Source: a virus. Taken from it: 43,069 nucleotides of DNA. The notes under the pieces are model-generated. The model worked only from the letters and a program-made list of their open reading frames with translations. It was not told the DNA's origin and ran no database searches. The DNA is taken from the IMG/VR virus record IMGVR_UViG_3300042876_000299, positions 1-43,069 of that record; one strand, 5' to 3'. A program made the position numbers and the translations under genes. This document shows positions 1 to 8,297 of this stretch, piece after piece. Position 1 is the stretch's first letter. Every line of letters begins with the position of its first letter.

Positions 1-127
1 GGAACGCCTGGGCATGTCCGAGTTCCACGACATCTGGTGCGAGCAGATGCTGGCCCAGGGATACAACTTCGGCCCTGCCGACGATGACGAGGCCCGGACC
101 TCCAGCCAGCTTGTCCCCTACGCCAAT
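1..127. repeat. Left copy of 127-bp terminal overlap
   Basis: Bases 1-127 are identical to 42943-43069. The repeat starts and ends in the middle of a reading frame that is continuous across the junction. This is what an assembler leaves when it closes a circular or circularly permuted molecule. A length of exactly 127 is a common assembly k-mer. I read it as redundancy rather than a packaged terminal repeat. Confidence 0.93.
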
Positions 128-295
128 CTTCCGCCCGCCACCCGCCTCATGGACGCCTGCTTCGAGGCTGGGGTTCTTTGGGCCTTCAAGGAACGCTACC
201 CGCTCCTGTTCGACCTGATGCCGGCTCAGAACGATGCCTGGGTCAAATATCAGGAAGACAAGAGCGTTATTTCCTTGGCAGGCAAGGCCAATTAG
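1..295 (+). CDS. Hypothetical protein, 3' part of the gene starting at 42728
   Basis: This is the C-terminal part of a 169-residue protein whose start lies at 42728. The frame enters at base 2 and the stop is TAA at 293-295. The Met codon at 14 is internal, because the same codons occur in frame near the right end. The segment is soluble, rich in Asp, Glu, Ala and Leu, with an aromatic helix-like stretch containing GVLWAFKERYPLLFDL. No catalytic motif is visible. It is the last gene of the replication block, directly behind the VRR-NUC nuclease gene. I do not recognise the family. Confidence 0.85.
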   Translation, partial: ERLGMSEFHDIWCEQMLAQGYNFGPADDDEARTSSQLVPYANLPPATRLMDACFEAGVLWAFKERYPLLFDLMPAQNDAWVKYQEDKSVISLAGKAN

Positions 296-338
296 GCTCA
301 CCATTCAATAGGCACTTTGCCCTTCAAAGGAGGCTCCC

Positions 339-734
339 TTGGCTGCCACCCCCAATTCCGCCACCACCCTGGCTACCTTCCTCAACGCCCGAGGCTACAC
401 CTGCACCGCGCAGGATGTGGCTCCGACCATCGGCGGGACGGTTGGTCCCTTCGTCATCGGGAAGGACCCCGGCAATCGCCAGTTCGCCATCGCCTGGGGC
501 ACCGCTCTCCTGCCCATCGTCAAGGCCGGCGTGGACGCCCTGCTGAATGGCGGCATGAACATCATCCTCGCCGCCTACACCGCCACGGAAATCACTCTGG
601 AGGAAGGCAATTCGGCTTCGGCCTACCCGCCCACCCCCACCACGCCTGGCGTCAGCGTCTGCACGGATGACATCGGCCTCGCCGCTGACATTCTGGCCAT
701 GCTCTCCAGCGTCAACCCGCCCGCCATCGGCTAG
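339..734 (+). CDS. Hypothetical protein with hydrophobic middle
   Basis: A 131-residue protein. The start is the TTG at 339, five bases after an excellent ribosome binding site (AAAGGAGG, 326-333); no ATG is nearby. The middle (about residues 45-85) is rich in Ala, Ile and Leu and could hold one or two weak membrane helices. The rest is polar with a Pro/Thr-rich stretch (YPPTPTTPG). It lies between the wrapped gene and two tiny genes and ends seven bases before the next start. No family is recognised. A small membrane-associated or virion protein is possible but unproven. Confidence 0.7.
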   Translation: MAATPNSATTLATFLNARGYTCTAQDVAPTIGGTVGPFVIGKDPGNRQFAIAWGTALLPIVKAGVDALLNGGMNIILAAYTATEITLEEGNSASAYPPTPTTPGVSVCTDDIGLAADILAMLSSVNPPAIG

Positions 735-741
735 GTGAGCG

Positions 742-909
742 ATGGCCAAAGCCTCAAGCAAGGATGCTTTTGTGGAGGCCCCCACGGCTTCCACTCCTGA
801 ACCCATCGTCCCCGAGCGCACAACCAAGGCTTGGGGGCGCCGTCTGATTGTGGACGGCGTGGAGATGGACCCCGAAACCGGACTGCCCATCACCCCCAAG
901 GAGGACTGA
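742..909 (+). CDS. Small hypothetical protein, 55 aa
   Basis: The frame starts at ATG 742, seven bases after the stop of the gene before, and ends with TGA at 907-909. The N-terminal half is Ala, Ser, Thr and Pro rich and looks disordered. The C-terminal half reads RRLIVDGVEMDPETGLPI, a compact strand-turn-like stretch. The ribosome binding site is weak, so translation may be coupled to the gene upstream. The next gene's strong AAGGAGG lies inside its last codons. Function unknown. Confidence 0.6.
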   Translation: MAKASSKDAFVEAPTASTPEPIVPERTTKAWGRRLIVDGVEMDPETGLPITPKED

Positions 910-910
910 G

Positions 911-1033
911 ATGGACAAGCAGGACAAGAAGGAACTCAGTAAGGAAGGCAAGAAGGGCTTCGTCAAGCAGGAGAAGCAGGACATCAAGGAAGCCAAAGGC
1001 TACCCGGCCAAGAAGACTGGCAAGAAGAAGTAG
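911..1033 (+). CDS. Lysine-rich small protein, 40 aa
   Basis: ATG 911 is preceded by AAGGAGG at 898-904 with six-base spacing, a near ideal start. The 40-residue product is highly charged, with many Lys, Asp and Glu and almost no hydrophobic residues (starting MDKQDKKELSKEGKKGF). It ends with a Lys-rich tail. Such proteins may bind nucleic acid, but nothing here proves it. It is the last plus-strand gene before the terminator at 1054-1078. Confidence 0.65.
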   Translation: MDKQDKKELSKEGKKGFVKQEKQDIKEAKGYPAKKTGKKK

Positions 1034-1053
1034 CCTTCGGCGCCCAAGAGATA

Positions 1054-1078
1054 GGCCCCCGATTGGGGGCCTTCTTTT
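1054..1078 (+). terminator. Rho-independent terminator
   Basis: A seven-base stem GGCCCCC (1054-1060) and GGGGGCC (1065-1071) with loop GATT is followed by TTCTTTT. It separates the plus-strand genes from the convergent minus-strand virion block, whose last stop codon is at 1077-1079. The T run is present only in the plus direction. Confidence 0.85.
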
Positions 1079-1925
1079 ATCTGCTGGTGAGGGCGGCTGA
1101 CATCTTGCCGCTGGAGCGCATGGCCACAGGATCGGCGGCGAGGCCCAGGCGGTAGAGCGCCGTTTCGACTTTAGGGTGAGGGTAGGTCAGCGTGTCTGCG
1201 ATCTTAGCGGCATTACAGAACTGCTCAGAAATAAGATGGACTTCGAGTGAAGCCAGATCCGTAGGTGTCAACCCAGGCAAAGCAATCGCCACAATGCCCC
1301 GCGCTCTGCTGTTCAGACTCGTTGAAAACGGATCGAGAGAGCCGGCCACAATCAGCGATCCCTTAACGGTGGAACCCACCATGACCTTGACGGCAAACCC
1401 CGCTCCTTGTGGTGCGCCCCCTTCGCCATAGGGCGAAGCCTGACGAGAACGGTCCCCTGTCTGCCACCACCAGCTTCCGCCAAGGGCTGTGTTCTGTGCT
1501 TCATCTCTGAAGCCGCCATTTGCATAGAGGCTTTCAAAATCAATTTCCAGCAAAAAATCAGTTGGCCTCGTGAAGATTCCAGCGATGGTCCAGTTCTTGA
1601 AAACCGTCCGGCGCATCAGATACCAAGACGTAGGGTGGATCTGAGGCGGAGGCCCCGCACTTACAAGTGATCCCCACGGGAAGAAGGGAGCCAGCGTATC
1701 TTTCAAATTTGCTGTTGGGATAGGATCGCTCGGATTCATCGGCAAGAAGATGTTGGCTGCTCCACGATCTCCGTTGTAATCGTGGATATCCGCGCCTTCG
1801 GAGAAGCCGCCCATCGTGTTGTCTGGATAGAGCGGCGCGAAAGGCGCTGTGTTCGGAGAGCCGGAAGGATACCCAAGATCGACCGCGCACTCCGCCGTCT
1901 CAGGGTAGAAGTAAGTCTTCGTCAT
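1077..1925 (-). CDS. Hypothetical virion-associated protein
   Basis: A 282-residue protein, last gene of the virion block. I choose ATG at 1925, which overlaps the stop of the gene upstream by one base (TGATG); a GTG three bases earlier is also possible. It is rich in Gly, Pro, aromatic residues and short beta-like segments, with no membrane helix or signal peptide. The composition and the position at the distal end of the tail operon suggest a decoration, fibre-associated or baseplate-like component. No enzyme motif is visible and the family is not recognised. Confidence 0.7.
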   Translation of the reverse strand: MTKTYFYPETAECAVDLGYPSGSPNTAPFAPLYPDNTMGGFSEGADIHDYNGDRGAANIFLPMNPSDPIPTANLKDTLAPFFPWGSLVSAGPPPQIHPTSWYLMRRTVFKNWTIAGIFTRPTDFLLEIDFESLYANGGFRDEAQNTALGGSWWWQTGDRSRQASPYGEGGAPQGAGFAVKVMVGSTVKGSLIVAGSLDPFSTSLNSRARGIVAIALPGLTPTDLASLEVHLISEQFCNAAKIADTLTYPHPKVETALYRLGLAADPVAMRSSGKMSAALTSR

Positions 1926-2593
1926 CACAGGTTCCTCACGGCTTCCGTCATCGAAAGGCAGAGCGTGATGTCGTGAGGCAGGACGGCCCCAGTGCTACCG
2001 GAAACCACCACAGCCCTCAGCAGCGTCCCAGCAGAGAAGATCGTCACAGCGGGAATCGGGGTGATGGCCACAAGAACCTCAGTGGCTGCGGCGTTGGTCA
2101 GAGCCCAGGTGTAACCGGCGACATCCACCCAGGCCCCGGCGCCCCCGACCTTCTGCTGGAGTTTCACCACTGCCCCACTGTTCGTCGGGACGCCGCCCAT
2201 ATTGATGAACCCGCACTGGGCCGGGATCGTGGTCCTGGCTCTGGCGCATTTGTAGACGGGTTGCGGGTAGTTCACATCCACCGCGAACTCGTAATACCAG
2301 TAGAAACTGCGGCCTGCCAGCAGTTTGGTCTCAGACCCTGAGTTGAAGGTAAGCGTCTTGTTGGGGTCCGTGCCTACGGTGGTGCCCCCAAGCTGATCGG
2401 CAATCTGCTGTTCTCGTCCAGCCACATTGGCCAGCAGGCCGGAAGTCGCGGATCCGCTGGAGTCCAGCGAATTGATGGAATCCGACAGGGCATTCACCCG
2501 GTCCACGATGGTCCCGAAGTTCGAGTTCATCTGAGGCGCGAGGGTCTTGGTCCCTGCAACCACCGTGCTGACAGAGATGTGAGCGTAGGACAT
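1925..2593 (-). CDS. Hypothetical virion protein, fibre-like composition
   Basis: A 222-residue protein. ATG 2593 is preceded by an AGGGGG-type ribosome binding site. The N-terminal 60 residues include a heptad-like stretch (VDRVNALSDSINSLDSS) that could trimerise. The C-terminal 130 residues are Thr, Val and Gly rich and look like beta structure, as in small head or fibre proteins. It lies eight bases after the giant internal virion gene and overlaps the next gene by one base, so the three are probably translated together. A minor structural protein is my best guess. Confidence 0.7.
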   Translation of the reverse strand: MSYAHISVSTVVAGTKTLAPQMNSNFGTIVDRVNALSDSINSLDSSGSATSGLLANVAGREQQIADQLGGTTVGTDPNKTLTFNSGSETKLLAGRSFYWYYEFAVDVNYPQPVYKCARARTTIPAQCGFINMGGVPTNSGAVVKLQQKVGGAGAWVDVAGYTWALTNAAATEVLVAITPIPAVTIFSAGTLLRAVVVSGSTGAVLPHDITLCLSMTEAVRNL

Positions 2594-2601
2594 GGAACCC
2601 C

Positions 2602-5600
2602 CTATCGAAGTGTCTCTTTGAGATTGGCGATCTTCTGGACTTGCCCGAGCAGTTTAAGATTACGCTGCCCCGTGAACTTCTGCGCCTGTTTGTAGAGTTT
2701 GGACTGAGCCTCAGAGTAGAGTGCCCTGGCGATGTCGGGGCTGCTCTCACGGTAGGTTTCAGCAGCAGCGACCACGGCATCTGGCGTGGAAATCTTAGCC
2801 AACGCCCGCATGTGTTCCAGTTCAGATTGGTTGGATCGCTTGGCGGCATTGGCGATCTGCTGGCGGGTGAGAATCTGTTCATCCACCGCCCGCTTGATTT
2901 CGTCCACATATTCCTTGGACCCTGGCTCCAGATTGCGAAGCCCCGAGATGAGGCGGTAGTTCGCTCGGCTCTGCTCGTAATCGGGGGCACTCGCGGCCTG
3001 CTTGTCGGGATGGGCCATCATGATCTGGGCCGCAGGGTTCGGGGCGTTCTTTCCCATGAAGAACGAAGCCACCACATCCTTGGGGTTCCCCGCACCCTGG
3101 AGGGCGTTGCGGCCAATGTCCCCAGTCGGAAGAACGGAGGACAAAACCGTGTCGCCCAGTTCCGCGAGGCTCTTGGCAGGAGTAGGGCGGCCACTCTGAA
3201 CATCAACCCCGAAGATGCCCTTGCCGATCAGGTGCTTGAACAGGGGGTTGGGCGTAGCGATGGCCGCCGCCGTCTGCATGGGCGTGGCCCGGCCCTCCAG
3301 AGCCTTCTCAGCGGTCTCATACCAGTGGAACGGGCCGCCAGCCCGCATCTGGTATTCCTTGCCCTGCTTCTTTTCCTGCTCGGTCAGGAGGGCGTCAGAG
3401 AGCGTCTGGCCCAGGATGCCGGCCACAGCCGTCCCGGTCCCTGCCACATTCGCCAGTTTCCCGAGCCCCTTCAGATCGCCCTGGGGCAAACCCACCGCAG
3501 CGTTCTTCAGTTCGTGAGCCAGAAGCTGGGCAGAGTTCGTGCGGAAGGTATGGAACAGGGGGGAAATCAAGGTCCGGGCGAGTGTGGCCCCGGTCCCAGG
3601 GAAACCTTCTCCCGTCTCGCCCTTGCCCGTCACCAGGTTCCGGTAAATTTCGTTCAGCCCCTTCTTGCCCATTTCAATGGCGCTGCGGGGGCTGCGGTTC
3701 GGGTTCAGTTCAAAGAGATTCGTGTCCGTATGGTAGCCGACGTAGTTCTCGTTGGCGTAGCGGGCGGCCTGTTCGGGGGTCATGCCACTGGCGATCTTCT
3801 GGTAGAAGAGAGTGTTTCGGATCGCGTCATCAACCTGCCACACCGTCTTCTGATTCAGGGCCTGGAACGCCCGCTTCAGCGAGTTCCCTTCCAGCTTGCC
3901 CAGGGAGCCAGGGGCGTGGCCCAGGGCGGCCTCCAGGCGCTGGGTGGCAGCCTCGTGAGCCGTGATGTTGTCGTTCTCCCCGAAGATACGGCCCTGGGAC
4001 ATCTGCCTCACGCCTGCGGCTTTGGCTCGGTTCACGTATTCCGAGTTTGGGTTCTGGCCTTCCTTGTAGGCGTGGGTGAGAGCGTTGATCGCCTCCTGGG
4101 GCTTCATGCCCTCGCCGGCCAGAGCGCCCAAGCCGTGGTTGAACTGGTTCGGGAAGTGCGCGAAGACGTTGGTGAGCAACCCACGCTCAGTCCAATTCCT
4201 TGTCGCCTTGTTCAGACCAGACAGGAAACTGGCTTCCTTGGCCGAAGCCTTCCCGAAGTATTCAATCAGGGTCTGAGCCACATCCGAGCGCACATGAGCA
4301 GCCTTGCCTCCCGGCGCCAGGCGCAGTTTGACCTGATCGGTGATGGGCAGATCTTTGACGTTCCGCCACTCGCTCCCAGCAGGGGCCTCGCCCTCGCGGA
4401 ACATGGCGGGGTTGGCCTTTAGGTTCTCCACCACCCGGCGCCCACGGATCGCATCGCGGGCTGACTCACGGGCCTTGACCGCAGAGGCCACGGCGTTGCG
4501 GCTGAAGTTGATGGCCGCGCTGGGATCTTCCACGATGCTGGTGGTTCCGTCTTCGTTCTGAACCTCAACCTGAGAAGTGGCTTTGGTGATTTCGTCCTTG
4601 GTCGCTTCCCGGCGCCCGGTGATGTCGCCTTCCTGGATCGTCCCCTTGCGACCCACGATGTCATGGCTTCCATCAGGGTTCGCTTCCTTGTAGATCACAA
4701 CCGGTCCAGCAGGGCCATCCACCGTCTCATAGAGTCGGGCCTTGGAATACTCATTCTTCTGCTTGGGCCGCTTGCCCGTCCCAGGAAGGCCGGCTTCGAC
4801 CGGCACAGTGCTGGGGCCACCAAAGAACTCCCTGACCCTGGCGCCCAGGCTGGGCTCCACAGGGGCTTCCTTCTGGGCGATGCGGCTCAGATGGGTGATG
4901 TCGCCTTCGCCTCCAGGAGTGGAAGCCGCATACTCCGCAGCCAGGGCCTGCTGCTGTTCCTGGGCAACCCGCATGGCTCTCTGGGCGTCAGGGTGCTGGG
5001 GCTCTGAAGCAGCCAGCGCCTTCAGTTCATCCATACCTGGGGCGTTGCGGGACTTGGCCTGAAGCGTCAGTTCCTCGGGGACAGGCTTGGAGACCTTGCC
5101 TTCAGCCTGACGCTGGCGGTTCTCAACCTGGATCTTCAGGATTTCCCGCTCAGCCTCCAGCGCCCGGCGCTCGGTCACAGTCACGATGTTCCGGGCTTCC
5201 AGAATCCTGTCGGCTTCAGCATGATGCTCGGGGGCGATATTCCGAGTAGCGGCCTCAGGGCCACTCATCAACGCAATGCGATCCGCCTGGCGCTGCTGGC
5301 GGGTCACGGCCATTTCCGCTTCATGCTCGTGAAGGGTCTTGTGGGGCGTTGGCTTCCCCGGTTCAACGGTCACGGGGGCGAGGCCATAGGCGTCTGGAAG
5401 ACCCTCTTCAGGTGGGGGCTGGACGCGGGTGGGCGCTGGGGCCGGTTCGTCCGGGATGAAGATTTCAGGGTTGGTCTGGCGTAGACGATCCGTCAGGGCG
5501 CGGCCTTCAGGAGTGAAATCTGTCGCCCCCTCAAAGGGGCCAAATTGCGACCTCGCCTCAAGATAAAGTTTCCTCGCCACGCCCTTGCCTCGGGCCGAAG

Positions 5601-7245
5601 GATCGGTTTCGACCTTCCTTACCTCGAAGCCGGTGGGAGTCTTGGTGAGCCAGAGACGCCCGATGTCCTTCCCCGTCTCAGGATCGCGGGCCACCAGATG
5701 TTCGTCATTGGGGCCAAGCAGAGGCCCCTGGCGCTTGCCTTGATAAGACGTTGCCGAAGTGATGTCCACATCAGGCCCGGGACCTTTGGACGCCCCCGAC
5801 TGGCCATACTCACCCTGCCAGGAGAAACTGGTCCCCGGCATGACATCGGCGGCGGTCGCCTTGGGCGGAACGCCAGGAAAGATCGTCTGGAGTTTCCCCG
5901 GCTGGAGACCGGGCAACATGGCCGGCCCTTCGACCGTGGAGGAGCCAGGAAGGGGCGCAGTTTCAGTTGGGGTAGGGTTGACCTCCCCAGGCGTTGTAGG
6001 CGTCTCCAGGGGCCTCACGCCCACAGGAACGGGCTCAGATGGCATCCCAGTAGGGGGCGCACCCGCAGGCGCGAGAGCCAGGCGCTGGTTCAAGTGCCGA
6101 GCGCCAAGGCCGGCCTGCATCGCAAAGTCGCTCAAATAGTCACTCACGCTGGGGGCGGCGGGGGTCTCGCCATGAGGCGTGGTCAGATACCGAGCAAGCT
6201 GGTGGCTTCCCAGCGTGTTCGCCGCTGAAGTCACGCCCATGCCCAGGACATTGGCCGGGATAGGGCTGACGCCGGCTCCCTGGAGAGCCCTGGAAACCGG
6301 AGTGCCAGGGACACCGGCCATCATCAATTTGCCCATACCATAGCCGGCGATGCCCTCTTTGATCTGCTGGCCCAGCGTCTGCTCGTAAGTCGGATTGCGA
6401 AGTTGGCTCTCAGCCACAGCGTTGGCGGCCATTTCAAACGGGATGGACTCAGGAACCGTGGCGGCCTGAACCGCGATGGGAACCGCAGAACCGACGAACT
6501 TGGCCCCAGGCGTTCCGGGGGCGATGAGTTTGTCCATGCGCTCGTTGAAACTCTGGATCGCCTGCTGGCGGGCTCCGCGCTCAGTCTCAGAAAATGCCCA
6601 CATCTGATTCGCGTAGGCACGGCGATCCCTGAACCGCTGAAGCTGCTGTGGCGTGGGAACCGAAGTGCGGCCATCAGGCGTGGGCGGATTCTTGTCCACT
6701 TCCTTCAGCAGATCCCGCATGTCCTTTTCAGCCCATTCCGCGTTTTCCTTGGCGCGATTGGGCTTCAGCCCTGTCCAAAGTTTTTGGATCTTCCCAGCCA
6801 CAGACTTCCCGGCCTCCACCGCAGCCTCAGGAGAGAGCCCAGTGAGCAACGGATTAGGCGCTGAATAGATCTGCTGGCCCACCGTGCCCATCTTCTGCTG
6901 CTGGGCGGCCACGGCGGCATTGTGTTCGGCTTCTTTCTCAGTCACGAACTTCTTCACCCTGCCGGGGATCTGCTTGAGACTGGTCAGCAGGCCGCTCACA
7001 GAGGGCAGACTGGGACCAGTGCCAGGGCTGGAAACCTCGCCGGGGATGATGGGCGCGAACTCGGAATTGGGCGGAGGCGCTTCCTGCTCTGCCTTCACTT
7101 GCTTCTGGAAAGCCGCAAAGTCATCAGTCACAGGTTCCTGGGCCTGCGCCGCAGGCTTCGCTTTGCCCGTGAACGAGGCAAAGTCATCCTTCGGTTGCTT
7201 CTTGGCTCCCGTGAAAGCAGCAAACTCATCCATCGGCTCGGGCAT
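2602..7245 (-). CDS. Giant internal virion / polyvalent ejection protein
   Basis: A 1547-residue protein, the largest here, at the place where podoviruses encode the proteins ejected with the DNA. The N-terminus carries three copies of a short motif: DEFAAFTGAK (residues 6-15), DDFASFTGKAK and DDFAAFQKQVK, each after a Pro/Lys-rich spacer. About residues 530-570 resemble motif A of GNAT acetyltransferases (VETDPSARGKGVARKLYLEA). Residues 600-850 are long charged helices. Residues 1000-1350 resemble the C-terminal part of large polyvalent phage proteins, with many amphipathic helices and Gly/Ala segments. By analogy with T7 and N4 it probably enters the host with the genome; the exact role of the GNAT-like part is unknown. 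The start has a GGGGTT-type ribosome binding site. Confidence 0.85.
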   Translation of the reverse strand: MPEPMDEFAAFTGAKKQPKDDFASFTGKAKPAAQAQEPVTDDFAAFQKQVKAEQEAPPPNSEFAPIIPGEVSSPGTGPSLPSVSGLLTSLKQIPGRVKKFVTEKEAEHNAAVAAQQQKMGTVGQQIYSAPNPLLTGLSPEAAVEAGKSVAGKIQKLWTGLKPNRAKENAEWAEKDMRDLLKEVDKNPPTPDGRTSVPTPQQLQRFRDRRAYANQMWAFSETERGARQQAIQSFNERMDKLIAPGTPGAKFVGSAVPIAVQAATVPESIPFEMAANAVAESQLRNPTYEQTLGQQIKEGIAGYGMGKLMMAGVPGTPVSRALQGAGVSPIPANVLGMGVTSAANTLGSHQLARYLTTPHGETPAAPSVSDYLSDFAMQAGLGARHLNQRLALAPAGAPPTGMPSEPVPVGVRPLETPTTPGEVNPTPTETAPLPGSSTVEGPAMLPGLQPGKLQTIFPGVPPKATAADVMPGTSFSWQGEYGQSGASKGPGPDVDITSATSYQGKRQGPLLGPNDEHLVARDPETGKDIGRLWLTKTPTGFEVRKVETDPSARGKGVARKLYLEARSQFGPFEGATDFTPEGRALTDRLRQTNPEIFIPDEPAPAPTRVQPPPEEGLPDAYGLAPVTVEPGKPTPHKTLHEHEAEMAVTRQQRQADRIALMSGPEAATRNIAPEHHAEADRILEARNIVTVTERRALEAEREILKIQVENRQRQAEGKVSKPVPEELTLQAKSRNAPGMDELKALAASEPQHPDAQRAMRVAQEQQQALAAEYAASTPGGEGDITHLSRIAQKEAPVEPSLGARVREFFGGPSTVPVEAGLPGTGKRPKQKNEYSKARLYETVDGPAGPVVIYKEANPDGSHDIVGRKGTIQEGDITGRREATKDEITKATSQVEVQNEDGTTSIVEDPSAAINFSRNAVASAVKARESARDAIRGRRVVENLKANPAMFREGEAPAGSEWRNVKDLPITDQVKLRLAPGGKAAHVRSDVAQTLIEYFGKASAKEASFLSGLNKATRNWTERGLLTNVFAHFPNQFNHGLGALAGEGMKPQEAINALTHAYKEGQNPNSEYVNRAKAAGVRQMSQGRIFGENDNITAHEAATQRLEAALGHAPGSLGKLEGNSLKRAFQALNQKTVWQVDDAIRNTLFYQKIASGMTPEQAARYANENYVGYHTDTNLFELNPNRSPRSAIEMGKKGLNEIYRNLVTGKGETGEGFPGTGATLARTLISPLFHTFRTNSAQLLAHELKNAAVGLPQGDLKGLGKLANVAGTGTAVAGILGQTLSDALLTEQEKKQGKEYQMRAGGPFHWYETAEKALEGRATPMQTAAAIATPNPLFKHLIGKGIFGVDVQSGRPTPAKSLAELGDTVLSSVLPTGDIGRNALQGAGNPKDVVASFFMGKNAPNPAAQIMMAHPDKQAASAPDYEQSRANYRLISGLRNLEPGSKEYVDEIKRAVDEQILTRQQIANAAKRSNQSELEHMRALAKISTPDAVVAAAETYRESSPDIARALYSEAQSKLYKQAQKFTGQRNLKLLGQVQKIANLKETLR

Positions 7246-7256
7246 TGGAACCCCAA

Positions 7257-8288
7257 TCAGTAGGTATCCAGTGTGCCATCAGGCTTGAACCAGCCCCCGG
7301 TTTTTCCAGCCGGGATCTGGGCTGCGGCTTCAGGATGGCCAGCCAGTTCAGAAGCGTCGAACCACTTCGCTCCCGTGGGCCTCGTAGGGCGCTGCTTGGT
7401 GGCAGGAGACTGGGCTGTGGCAGGTCTGGGGGGTGGGGCTGCCCCCTCGTTCCCTGTGATCCGGTCCACATAGGTGCTGGCGGAGGCATCCAGATCCCAG
7501 CCGCGCTTCATCTCGGCGTCAGCCTGATCGTGGAGGCGCTTCAGTTCATCCTGGCGCTGCTGCTTCACTTCCGGCGACATGGTGAAATCCGTGGCCATCG
7601 CCTTCTCAAGCGCAGCGGCCTGAGACGCGAAGGACTTGGCATTGGAGAAAGCCTGCCCAGCCTGCTTGCTGGCGGCATCGGCGGCTCGCTTGTAGTTCAT
7701 GTTGTCGGCGGTCAAGGCAAGACGCCGGTTGCCCAGGTTCATGATCCGGGCGTTCACATGCTCGTGGTTGGCCTTCTTCTCCGCGAGTTCAGCGTCACGC
7801 TGCTGGGACCGCTGTTCGAACTGCTTCTGGTTCTGGTCCAGCTTGTGCTGAAGAAGTTCCTGCTGGGCCTTGGCCGCCTCCTGCTTCGCCTGGAGGGCCG
7901 CAGCCTGCTCTGCGTTGGTCTGGGCGCCTGTGAGCCCGGCCGTGTTGAACGGCGTCAGTGGGGCCTCTCCCGGCACTTGAAGCGCCTCAGTCCCTTGAGG
8001 GTTCATGACGCCCCCATAGGGTGTTCCGCCACGGCGAAAGAGGTAGTTGTTCAGAGCCTGGATCTGGCCAGGGTCCACAGTGGGGCCAAACTTCATGGCC
8101 GCCATCGCCGCTTCATCCTGGTCGTTCTGCTTCTGGCCCAGCATCTTCCCGACATTCTGCATGGCAGAAGTGAAAATGGTGGGGCGATCCATGTAAGTGG
8201 ACGGGAGAAGATCGTCGATGTTGGTGGGAGTGCGCTGCGCCGGAACGCTGGGGAAGCGCATCGGATAGATCGTCGGCATGTCGGCCAT
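7257..8288 (-). CDS. Coiled-coil internal virion protein
   Basis: A 343-residue protein starting at ATG 8288 behind a strong AGGAGGGC ribosome binding site. Residues about 105-270 are Gln, Ala, Lys and Glu rich with few prolines, a long coiled-coil forecast. The C-terminus is Pro-rich and ends in a short domain (GAKWFDASELAGHPEAAAQ). It sits between the Gly-rich ejection protein gene and the giant virion gene, as in the T7 gp14-gp15-gp16 order. I infer a component of the ejection apparatus. No sequence-level match to a named family is claimed. Confidence 0.75.
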   Translation of the reverse strand: MADMPTIYPMRFPSVPAQRTPTNIDDLLPSTYMDRPTIFTSAMQNVGKMLGQKQNDQDEAAMAAMKFGPTVDPGQIQALNNYLFRRGGTPYGGVMNPQGTEALQVPGEAPLTPFNTAGLTGAQTNAEQAAALQAKQEAAKAQQELLQHKLDQNQKQFEQRSQQRDAELAEKKANHEHVNARIMNLGNRRLALTADNMNYKRAADAASKQAGQAFSNAKSFASQAAALEKAMATDFTMSPEVKQQRQDELKRLHDQADAEMKRGWDLDASASTYVDRITGNEGAAPPPRPATAQSPATKQRPTRPTGAKWFDASELAGHPEAAAQIPAGKTGGWFKPDGTLDTY

Positions 8289-8297
8289 GATGCCCTC

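Noticed and set aside
1-127. True packaged direct terminal repeat
   Set aside because: The ends cut through a gene in frame, lie far from the terminase, and 127 matches an assembly k-mer size. Assembly overlap is simpler.
2641-4422. 593-aa open frame on the plus strand
   Set aside because: It lies wholly antisense to the well supported giant virion gene and has no ribosome binding site or recognisable domain; long antisense frames are expected in GC-rich coding DNA.
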